A stretch of 9,799 nt of DNA from CAYYJM01 sp964471755 (GTDB taxonomy: Bacteria > Planctomycetota > Planctomycetia > Gemmatales > Gemmataceae), in the NCBI GenBank assembly GCA_964471755.1, contig CAYYJM010000239.1, positions 1 through 9,799 of the forward strand, given 5' to 3'. This document shows, piece after piece, positions 1-6,360 of this stretch. Below the pieces are notes generated by a model. It was not told the DNA's origin. It was given only the letters and a program-made list of their open reading frames with translations, and did no database searches. Each line of letters begins with the position of its first letter. Position 1 is the stretch's first letter. The position numbers and the translations under genes are program-made.

Positions 1-967
1 GCATGGTCCGTTCCGGCTTCACGAATCGGGCCGTGTTGATCTCATGGCCTTCCCACTTCGACGCCACGTTCGCCCGGATGACCTCGACCAGCTTCGCATC
101 GTTCGGGTCGCCGCGCAGCAGCGGCTTGACGTCCATCTCCTCCAAGGCGAACAGACAGTGACGCAGCTTGCCGTCGCACGTCAGCCGGATGCGATTACAA
201 CTCCGACAGAACGGCCGGGAGATCGACGCGATGAAACCCACTCGACTCGGATGGCCGTCCGCATAAACGAACTCCATCGCCGGAGCCGATGGATCGTAAT
301 CCGGTGCCGGTGTCAACGGCCCGAACGCTTCCTCCAGCTGGTCCATCATCTCGTGCGCCAGAAAACACTTGTGCCGTTCCCATGCTTCCGCACCGATCGG
401 CATGTACTCGATGTATCGCATTTCCAATCGATTCTCGCGACAGTATCGCGCCAGCGGTACAACGTCCGGATCGTTGATGCCACGGATGATCACGGCGTTG
501 ACCTTGATCTTCGTGAAACCAACGCCCTGCGCGGTGGCGATGCCGGCGAGAATATCGTTGAGTCCGTCGCGTCGGGCCAGGGTGCGGAAGCGCTCCGGGT
601 CGAGACTGTCGAGGCTGACGTTGAGCCGACTCAGGCCGGCCTCGTACAGGGCCTTCGCCTGTCTTCCGAGCAGGATGCCATTCGTCGTCAGGCCGAGATC
701 GTGGATGCCGGGAATATCGACGAGCAGGGCGATGAGTCGGTGCAGATCGCGTCGCAGGAGCGGTTCGCCGCCCGTCAAGCGGACCTTGTCAATGCCGAGT
801 GGGGCCGCGACACGGACGAAATGGGCCATCTCCTCGAACGTGAGCAGCTCGTCCCGATCAAGGAAACTCACGTCCTCCGGCATGCAGTAGATGCAACGAA
901 AGTTACAGCGATCGGTGACGCTGATACGCAGGTTGTTGTGTCGGCGACCGAACGAATCGACAAGCAT
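1..967 (-). CDS. moaA: GTP 3',8-cyclase MoaA (3' end cut by window edge)
   Basis: This is the radical-SAM enzyme of the first Moco step. It converts GTP to 3',8-cH2GTP, which MoaC then turns into cyclic pyranopterin monophosphate. 322 residues are visible. The N-terminal cluster motif CNFRCIYC gives Cys21, Cys25 and Cys28; LTGGEPLLR at 64-72 is the SAM-binding region; TTNG is at 94-97. The C-terminal second cluster has Cys254, Cys257 and Cys271 with the family's CxxC-x13-C spacing. The reading frame is still open at base 1. Family members normally end in Gly-Gly a few residues later, so only a handful of residues are probably missing. The ATG at 967-965 lies 5 nt after the moaE stop, and the purine-rich GAGGGA between them can serve as a close-spaced ribosome site. 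It is the last visible gene of the cluster. Identity is very secure; truncation is by the window only. Confidence 0.97.
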   Translation of the reverse strand, partial: MLVDSFGRRHNNLRISVTDRCNFRCIYCMPEDVSFLDRDELLTFEEMAHFVRVAAPLGIDKVRLTGGEPLLRRDLHRLIALLVDIPGIHDLGLTTNGILLGRQAKALYEAGLSRLNVSLDSLDPERFRTLARRDGLNDILAGIATAQGVGFTKIKVNAVIIRGINDPDVVPLARYCRENRLEMRYIEYMPIGAEAWERHKCFLAHEMMDQLEEAFGPLTPAPDYDPSAPAMEFVYADGHPSRVGFIASISRPFCRSCNRIRLTCDGKLRHCLFALEEMDVKPLLRGDPNDAKLVEVIRANVASKWEGHEINTARFVKPERTM

Positions 968-972
968 GTCCC

Positions 973-1386
973 TCACGCTCCCGGATGCACCCATTCGCTG
1001 GTGCCGTCGGCCCAGTTTTCCTTCTTCCAGATCGGCACCAGTTCCTTGAGCCGATCGATCGCATGCCGGCAGGCCTCGAACGCCTGCGCTCGATGAGGAC
1101 AGCTCACCGCCACGGCGACGCTCACCTCGCCGATGCCGAGATGGCCCAACCGGTGGACCAGGGCGATTTCACCGACCGGCCAGCGCGCCCGGACGTCGGC
1201 CTCGATCTCGGCCAGTTTCTTCTCGGCCATGCCAGGGTACGCCTCATACTCCAGCGAGATCGTTTCCCGCTCGCCGGTCAGATCGCGAACGGTGCCGAGA
1301 AAGCCAACGACCGCGCCGCAGTGGCCGCGACGGACCTGCTCCATCAGGATGGCGTAATCGATTGGTTCGTGTTGCAGACGGATCAT
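973..1386 (-). CDS. moaE: Molybdopterin synthase catalytic subunit MoaE
   Basis: This is the large subunit of molybdopterin synthase, which uses thiocarboxylated MoaD to put two sulfurs into cyclic pyranopterin monophosphate. It has 137 residues, slightly shorter than the usual 140-150. Family marks are GFLGTVRD at 28-35 with Arg34, the HR pair at 78-79, the PHRAQAFEACR stretch at 97-107, and PIWKKE at 118-123, whose lysines lie in the active-site region. The C-terminus WADGTSEWVHP is the normal MoaE ending. The ATG overlaps the stop of the Rpn-like gene (ATGA), which implies translational coupling. The stop is 5 nt before moaA. MoaE is usually next to moaD; here a 306-codon gene separates them. 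Confidence 0.97.
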   Translation of the reverse strand: MIRLQHEPIDYAILMEQVRRGHCGAVVGFLGTVRDLTGERETISLEYEAYPGMAEKKLAEIEADVRARWPVGEIALVHRLGHLGIGEVSVAVAVSCPHRAQAFEACRHAIDRLKELVPIWKKENWADGTSEWVHPGA

Positions 1387-2303
1387 GACTCACCGGCGGA
1401 TTTGCGAGAACGTTTGCGGCGTGTTGAAGGTGCCGTGGGTGGCGGAAGTTCTTCACGCAGACGTTCCTCGAATCGTTCCAGTGAGAGACAGACAGCGGCG
1501 AACTGAAGCAACCGATCCAGCCTGGAAAGATCATGAATCAGGCCAAGGGCCGACTGGGTCTCCTCCGACGGAGTTTCAAAGCGAGCACGCAAGACAGTCA
1601 CGATGTCCTTAGCGGTGGTACGCTGTTCCGTCTCGGACATGATCTCCTGTAGCAGCGGCGATTCAATCATGGCTTTCTTCCCTCCGAGAATGTCGAGCCA
1701 GTTCGGCCGGTTGTACCGCAAACGAGCCATCACCTGCGTCACGGCCAGTAGGTTGGCGTACTCCCGTCCTCCTTCCCTGTCGATCCGATCACGGCACCGC
1801 TTGAGCAGAACCTCCGGCGATCCGTCGTACGCCGCCAGGGTGGCCCACGGGATCAGACCGATTTCCGGCCCTTCGAGCAGATCCTCGGCCGGCTGGGTCC
1901 AGAGTTCCACGACTTCCCAGCCGAGTGCAAGTTCGGTCGTGTCACGCGGACTTCTCTGTTCGAGTCGCCTCGGCACGCGATACTGTCCCTTCTCCCGCAG
2001 AACCAGGACGAACGCATCGGGCAACTCCCGCCGTGACTGGTACACAAGCAGGATGTCGTCGTGAATCTGCTGCACGACCCGCTTCTCTGGGTAGGTCGCC
2101 ACCTGGACCAGGACCAGGCTCGGCTTCTTCTCGCCGTGGTAGGTCACCTCCAGCAAACCATCCGGCAGCGAACGCGGCTGGACCACCTCCGCCTGCAACG
2201 CCCGTGCCGACGCCACCGCCTTCAAGCCGGCGAGGAATAGCAGGCTCCGGGGATGATGCTCCAGGAGCCATTTGCTACTCCGGTCGAACGACTGCGATTC
2301 CAT
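1383..2303 (-). CDS. Rpn/YhgA-like PD-(D/E)XK family protein, probably catalytically degenerate
   Basis: This 306-residue protein resembles the Rpn/YhgA (PD-(D/E)XK nuclease-like, 'putative transposase') families. It opens with FDRSSKWLLEHHPRSLLFLAG (residues 6-26), the usual start of such proteins. The core is at 47-95: Asp48, a beta-strand LVLVQVATYPEKR, then DDILLVYQSR. The family's Asp...Glu-x-Gln/Lys triad cannot be completed: the strand reads L-V-Q-V-A, so the Glu (or the Glu and the Gln/Lys, depending on alignment) is missing. The C-terminal half is helical, and the tail at 294-302 is Arg/Lys-rich. The start is ATG 2303, because GGAGGG lies 7 nt before it; a GTG two codons upstream is only 1 nt from that GGAGGG. 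It overlaps moaD by 29 nt and moaE by 4 nt, so it is cotranscribed with them. Its role is unknown. Family assignment is from remembered motifs and moderately secure. Confidence 0.7.
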   Translation of the reverse strand: MESQSFDRSSKWLLEHHPRSLLFLAGLKAVASARALQAEVVQPRSLPDGLLEVTYHGEKKPSLVLVQVATYPEKRVVQQIHDDILLVYQSRRELPDAFVLVLREKGQYRVPRRLEQRSPRDTTELALGWEVVELWTQPAEDLLEGPEIGLIPWATLAAYDGSPEVLLKRCRDRIDREGGREYANLLAVTQVMARLRYNRPNWLDILGGKKAMIESPLLQEIMSETEQRTTAKDIVTVLRARFETPSEETQSALGLIHDLSRLDRLLQFAAVCLSLERFEERLREELPPPTAPSTRRKRSRKSAGES

Positions 2304-2559
2304 CCGCACTCCCTCCGCTGACCGGCGGGATCACGGCCACCTCCACCACTGCCGTTGTCAGCACCTGCTCGTCTCTGGCGAAGTCCTGATCGATGGCGAT
2401 CGCACATCGCGCCAGGATCGTCTCCAGGGCGGGCACTTCCCGGGCGAGTCGTTCGCGCAGTTCGCCGACGGTCGTGCCCGGCTCGACGATCACCTCCAGG
2501 AACGGCACCCCGGCCAGGTCGCGAGCCCGGGCGAACAGATGAATACGGAGGACGGTCAT
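2275..2559 (-). CDS. moaD: Molybdopterin synthase sulfur carrier MoaD with C-terminal extension
   Basis: This is the small ubiquitin-like sulfur carrier. Its C-terminal Gly is adenylated by MoeB and thiocarboxylated, then donates sulfur in MoaE. The 94 residues show the family pattern: VLRIHLFARARDLAG (3-17), the TTVGELRERL helix (29-38), and VAVIPPVSGG (74-83). In normal MoaD the Gly-Gly is the end of the protein, at about 80-83 residues. Here the frame runs on for 11 residues (SADGIAVVRPE) to a TAG. The ATG at 2559 matches where homologues begin, but AAGGA is only 1 nt before it. An upstream GTG at 2592 would overlap the previous gene's stop as GTGA and add 11 residues. The family call is secure; the start and the mature C-terminus are not. 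Confidence 0.92.
   Translation of the reverse strand: MTVLRIHLFARARDLAGVPFLEVIVEPGTTVGELRERLAREVPALETILARCAIAIDQDFARDEQVLTTAVVEVAVIPPVSGGSADGIAVVRPE
2311..2316 (-). promoter_or_regulatory. Shine-Dalgarno of the Rpn-like gene, inside moaD
   Basis: GGAGGG on the minus strand lies 7 nt before the ATG at 2303 and decides that start over the GTG at 2309. The same six bases are the two glycine codons (GGA GGG) of the MoaD Gly-Gly motif, so a strong ribosome site and a functional peptide motif share the same sequence. Confidence 0.75.
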
Positions 2560-2588
2560 ATCCTTAGTGTACGGGTGGCTCCGCCTCG

Positions 2589-5500
2589 TCACAAGACCCG
2601 CCGGCCCACAGGGCGTTCCAACCGCGCACGCAGTTCCGGCAGGAGGCCATAAGCCAGGGCCAGATACTGGGCCGGATGTAGCGTTCGTTTGTTCGAGCCG
2701 TCCTCCATCTGGATGCGGCAGGTGCTGCACTCCGTTGAGCCGTACACGACTCGCGGTCGGGCCAACTCGGCCAGCATCGGTGCCCCGGCCGCCAGCGACG
2801 TCTCATAGGCGTCGGCTCGCAGGCCATGAAAGCCGGCCATGCCCGAGCAACTCACGTCGATGGTGTGAACTCGCAAGCCCGGTACGAGCCGCAGCAGATC
2901 CGGGCCGACGATCGGCACTCCGATGGCCTTCAGATGACACGGCACATGATGCCCCAGCGCCAGAGCCAGGGGCTGGAAGTCCGTCCGTAGTCGGCCTTGC
3001 TCATGCAGGTTCCACAGGTACGACGTGAACTCGACCGTGGCCGTGGCGATCAGGTCGGCGTCCGGTCCCGGCACCAGGAAGCGGGCGTCCTCGCGAAACA
3101 TCAGGGCCGCCGTAGGCTCGGCACAGAGAATCGGGAACCCCTCACGAGCCAGGTCGGCCAGCTCGCGAAAGTTGGCCTGCACCGCCTCGCGGGCCGAGTC
3201 CAGATCGCCGACCGCCAGCGGAGCCATGCCGCAACCGTGCTGACGGGGCGGCACGTAGACCTCGATGCCATTGTGATGCAGTACGGCGACCACGGCCTCG
3301 GCGATCGATGGGTCATTGTAGTTGGCGAAGAGGTCCACGAAGAAGGCGACGCGCGGCCGGGAACTGCCGCCCAGGGTCGGTTTGCGCGACCAGCCGCGCC
3401 GCTGGGCCAGGCGCAGAAAACTGGTCGCCGCGAACGCCGGCAGCCGACGCTGACTCGACAGACCGAGGAGCTTCTCCAAGGACCAGCGGAACGGCCGGGT
3501 CCGCAGAGCGGCGTTGACGAACGGAGCAAGCAGACTGCCAAGCCAGGCGTACCCCTCGGTACGGGCCAGAACCGCATCGGCCCGGTCGAGCCCCTGCTGC
3601 TCGGCGTGCGCGGCCTTGGTCGCCAGCATCAGCCGGGGGATGTCCACCCGCGACGGACACTCCCGCGCACACATCCGGCAGTTGACGCACAGATCGGCGA
3701 TGGCCCGCACCTCGCTACTGGCCAGGCGGCGCGGATCGCCGTCTTCACTCAGCAGATGGCGCAGCAGATTCGCCTTGGCTCGTGGCGTCGCCTCCTCCGT
3801 CGGCAGGACGCGGAAGATCGGACACATCCGCTGGCCCGAGCTGGTACTCCGGCACTCGCCACAGCCGTTGCAGCGCTGGGCCTCCGCTTCCAGGACCGAC
3901 AGCGAGACCCGGAGTCCGGGCGACAGCGTGACCGAACCCGGAGTCGTCTCCTCCTCCGCGCTGGCCGGGCCGATCTCGGCCGACCGATCGGCCTGCCGGC
4001 GGAGAGGCCAGAACGGCACGCCGAGCGACTTGCCGACGATCTTGCCGGGATTGAAAATCTGGGCGGGATCGAAGAGGGCCTTCAGCTGGCGGAAGACGCC
4101 GACCAGGGGACCGTACTGCGCCTCGACCCAGGGCGTGCGGGCCAGGCCGGTGCCGTGCTGGGTGCTGATCGTGCCGCCCAGTTCCAGGACGAGGCGGTAG
4201 ACATCCTCGGCCAGGTTCCACGCCCGCGCCGCATGCTCCCGACGAGACAGATCCAGGAACGGCCGCATGTGGACCTGACCGGTGGCGGCGTGCAGCAGAA
4301 ACGTCGCCGTGATCTCGTGCTTGCGCAGCAGGGCCTGCACCCGGACCAGATACTCGGACAGAACCGGCGTCGGTACGGCGACGTCTTCCAGGAACGACGC
4401 GGGAGGGGCCGACCCGCGCTGGGTGTAGAGCTGCTCGACGGCGTGTTCGCGAACTCGCCAGGTGGTGGCGATCTCCTCCTCGCTCAGGGCCAGCCGGGAC
4501 CACAGAGCCAGGCGATCGCGCCGAAACGCATCGGCGAGCATCCCGGCGGCGGCCCGAGCCTCGGCCGGAGTGTGCCCCTCGAACTCGATCAGCAGCAGGG
4601 CCTCGACGCCGTTGGGGATCAGACTCGCGGTTCGGTCCGGGCCGCCGCGCAGCAGTTGCAGCAGACGGCGATCGAGCAGATCACAGGCGACCGGACCGGT
4701 CAGGATGGCCCTTCCCGCAGCCCGAACGGCGGCTTCCAGGCCCTCGCAGCCGAGCAGAACGACGGCTCGACCGCCCGGCAGCGGCACCGTCCGCAGGGTG
4801 GCCTCGGTCGTGATCGCCAGCGTCCCTTCGCTGCCGACCAGCAGGCGAGCCAGGTCGAGCTGATCCCGGCTCAGAACGTCGTGCAGCAGGTAGCCGCAGC
4901 GGTTCCACGGCGTCCGGGGACGATGCTTGCGCAGCGTGTCGCCGTGCTGATCGAGCAGAGCGAACAGGCCGGTGATGATGTCGTCGAAGCGGTCGTTCCG
5001 CTGGCCGCCGGCGGCCGCATCGGGATCGGGAAAGGGCCAGCGTGGATGCCGGCTGGCCTCCACGACATGGCCACTGTCCAGGACGACGCGCAGCCGATCG
5101 ACGTGATCGCGGGTGTAGCCGAAACGCAGAGCCCGCCCGCCCGAGGCGTTGGTGGCGATCATCCCGCCCAGAGTGCATTCGAGGTGACAGGGATCGGGGC
5201 CGAGTCGCCGATCGTGCAGGGCCAACTCGCGCTGCACCTCGCGCAGGACGACGCCGGGCTGCACCGTGATGGTGTCCCGGCCGACGTTGAGGATGCGACG
5301 AAAGTTCCGGCTCAGATCGACGACGAGGCCCGGCCCGAGCGATTCACCGGCGACGCCGGTCCCCGCTCCGCGCGCCACCAGCGGCACCTGATGCTCGTGC
5401 GCGTACCGCACCAGGGCCTGCACGTCGGCCTCGTCCGCCGGCTGGACCACGCCGAGCGGCGTGATCTGAAACGGCGAGGCGTCGCTGCTGTACAGCGCAC

Positions 5501-5600
5501 GCGACAGGTCATCGAACCGCAGGGCTCCGCGAACGACTCCCTTGAGGTCGTCGTAGATCCGTTCGCGTTCCACCGGGTCGGTGAAGGTCATGCCGGCCAT
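2589..5600 (-). CDS. Fused FAD-linked oxidase / Fe-S (GlcD-GlcF-like) oxidoreductase
   Basis: This is a 1003-residue fusion of a GlcD/D-lactate-dehydrogenase-type flavoprotein and a GlcF-type Fe-S protein. Residues about 45-275 are the PCMH FAD-binding domain (VARGAGTGVAGESLGPG at 75-91; GGMIATNASGGR at 145-156; LVGSEGTLAITTEATLR at 254-270). About 275-520 is the FAD-oxidase C-terminal domain, ending in FNPGKIVG. Two 4Fe-4S motifs follow: Cys577/580/583/593 and Cys638/641/644/648 (CVNCRMCARECP). The tail has two CCG-type repeats, but the Cys pairs read HGCGM (790) and VSCSGM (918), so each doublet has one Cys; CSTC is at 958-961. I believe this variant occurs in a planctomycete subfamily. It probably oxidises a 2-hydroxyacid or similar substrate and passes electrons to a quinone or partner; the substrate is unknown. 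There is no signal peptide. An ATG at codon 4 is an alternative start, and neither start has a clear ribosome site. The gene starts 34 nt after folE. Confidence 0.9.
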   Translation of the reverse strand: MAGMTFTDPVERERIYDDLKGVVRGALRFDDLSRALYSSDASPFQITPLGVVQPADEADVQALVRYAHEHQVPLVARGAGTGVAGESLGPGLVVDLSRNFRRILNVGRDTITVQPGVVLREVQRELALHDRRLGPDPCHLECTLGGMIATNASGGRALRFGYTRDHVDRLRVVLDSGHVVEASRHPRWPFPDPDAAAGGQRNDRFDDIITGLFALLDQHGDTLRKHRPRTPWNRCGYLLHDVLSRDQLDLARLLVGSEGTLAITTEATLRTVPLPGGRAVVLLGCEGLEAAVRAAGRAILTGPVACDLLDRRLLQLLRGGPDRTASLIPNGVEALLLIEFEGHTPAEARAAAGMLADAFRRDRLALWSRLALSEEEIATTWRVREHAVEQLYTQRGSAPPASFLEDVAVPTPVLSEYLVRVQALLRKHEITATFLLHAATGQVHMRPFLDLSRREHAARAWNLAEDVYRLVLELGGTISTQHGTGLARTPWVEAQYGPLVGVFRQLKALFDPAQIFNPGKIVGKSLGVPFWPLRRQADRSAEIGPASAEEETTPGSVTLSPGLRVSLSVLEAEAQRCNGCGECRSTSSGQRMCPIFRVLPTEEATPRAKANLLRHLLSEDGDPRRLASSEVRAIADLCVNCRMCARECPSRVDIPRLMLATKAAHAEQQGLDRADAVLARTEGYAWLGSLLAPFVNAALRTRPFRWSLEKLLGLSSQRRLPAFAATSFLRLAQRRGWSRKPTLGGSSRPRVAFFVDLFANYNDPSIAEAVVAVLHHNGIEVYVPPRQHGCGMAPLAVGDLDSAREAVQANFRELADLAREGFPILCAEPTAALMFREDARFLVPGPDADLIATATVEFTSYLWNLHEQGRLRTDFQPLALALGHHVPCHLKAIGVPIVGPDLLRLVPGLRVHTIDVSCSGMAGFHGLRADAYETSLAAGAPMLAELARPRVVYGSTECSTCRIQMEDGSNKRTLHPAQYLALAYGLLPELRARLERPVGRRVL

Positions 5601-5634
5601 CCAGACAGGGCCAGGTGATCCGTGATCACGACTC

Positions 5635-6285
5635 CTAGCGCACCGGAGCCCGGATCAGGGCCAGGAACTCGGCCCGCGTGGCCTGGTTTTCCTTGAACCC
5701 GCCGCGCATGGCGCTGGTGGTGCAGAGACTGTCCGGCTTGCGGACACCGCGGATGGTCATGCACGAATGCGAGGCCTCCAGCACGACGCCGACGCCACGT
5801 GCGTCGAGTTCGCTCATGAGCAGATCGGCCAGTTCCTCCGTCATCCGCTCCTGAACCTGCGGCCGACGAGCCAGCACCTCGACGGCTCGTGCCAACTTGC
5901 TCAGGCCGACGACCTTGCCATTGGGCAGGTAGGCGATGTGGGCCTTGCCCAGGAAGGGGAGCAGGTGATGCTCGCACACCGACTCGAAGCGGATGTTCCG
6001 GACCAGGACCATCTCATCGTACTTGACCGTGAACGCCTTCTGGAGCAGTTCGCGGGGGTCCTGGTGCAGGCCGGAGAGGATCTCGGCGTACATGCGAGCC
6101 ACCCGTGCGGGCGTCTCTTGCAGGCCCTCCCGGTCGGGGTCCTCGCCGACGGCGATCAAGATCTCACGAACGGCAGCTTCGATGCGCGCATGATCCACGG
6201 GGCTGGCCCCTGCTTGGCTGGTCCGGGCGGGCTGGCCGTGGGCCTTCGTCCCGCGCGCCCGGTTCATGATCTCGGTTGGCAACAC
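5635..6285 (-). CDS. folE: GTP cyclohydrolase I FolE
   Basis: This enzyme converts GTP to 7,8-dihydroneopterin triphosphate, the first step of folate and other pterins. It has 216 residues, close to the 222 of the E. coli protein. The zinc ligands are Cys104 and His107 in SVCEHHLLPF and Cys175 in SHSCMTIRGV. LPNGKVVGLSKLAR (120-133) and SAMRGGF (191-197) are also family-typical. The GTG start at 6285 is chosen because AGGAG ends 5 nt upstream; an internal ATG at 6267 (codon 7) and an upstream in-frame ATG at 6300 have poorer sites. The frame stays open far upstream through the antisense of the sulfatase-like gene, but that part has no FolE homology. It is the promoter-proximal gene of the minus-strand cluster and may set its expression. 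Confidence 0.96.
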   Translation of the reverse strand: MLPTEIMNRARGTKAHGQPARTSQAGASPVDHARIEAAVREILIAVGEDPDREGLQETPARVARMYAEILSGLHQDPRELLQKAFTVKYDEMVLVRNIRFESVCEHHLLPFLGKAHIAYLPNGKVVGLSKLARAVEVLARRPQVQERMTEELADLLMSELDARGVGVVLEASHSCMTIRGVRKPDSLCTTSAMRGGFKENQATRAEFLALIRAPVR

Positions 6286-6290
6286 AGTCT

Positions 6291-6295
6291 CTCCT
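6291..6295 (-). promoter_or_regulatory. folE ribosome-binding site
   Basis: AGGAG on the minus strand lies 5 nt before the GTG at 6285. It supports a GTG start for folE over the ATG at 6267, which has no comparable site. Confidence 0.6.
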
Positions 6296-6309
6296 CTCAT
6301 TGTATGAGA
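6295..6309. promoter_or_regulatory. Operator-like palindrome covering a candidate folE -10 box
   Basis: TCTCAT-TGT-ATGAGA is a perfect 6-bp inverted repeat with a 3-nt centre. On the minus strand its middle reads TACAAT (6304-6299), five of six bases of a sigma-70 -10 box, 13 nt before the folE GTG. No good -35 is seen about 17 nt upstream. The position suits a repressor site, but a 12-base palindrome can arise by chance. Confidence 0.4.
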
Positions 6310-6347
6310 CCGAGCGAAAGGACCTGCGGAAATAGCTGGCCGGGTGC

Positions 6348-6353
6348 TACAAT
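6348..6353 (+). promoter_or_regulatory. Candidate -10 box of the sulfatase-like gene
   Basis: TACAAT lies 7 nt before the ATG at 6361, so transcription would begin at or next to the start codon (a leaderless or near-leaderless message). The -35 region, TGCGGA at 6325-6330 with a 17-nt spacer, is a poor match. The hexamer overlaps the upstream in-frame ATG at 6352, which argues for 6361 as the start if this promoter is real. Confidence 0.35.
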
Positions 6354-6360
6354 GGAGGGT

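Noticed and set aside
44..1096. 350-codon plus-strand frame
   Set aside because: It is antisense to moaA, whose cluster motifs are complete.
2589..2592. GTGA overlap as the certain start of moaD
   Set aside because: It would add 11 residues not typical of MoaD and has no good ribosome site; kept only as an alternative to ATG 2559.
2997..5618. 873-codon open frame on the plus strand opposite the FAD/Fe-S gene
   Set aside because: It is the antisense of a well-supported oxidoreductase; its product is Arg/Gln/Gly-rich with no domain, a typical artefact of GC-rich codon use.
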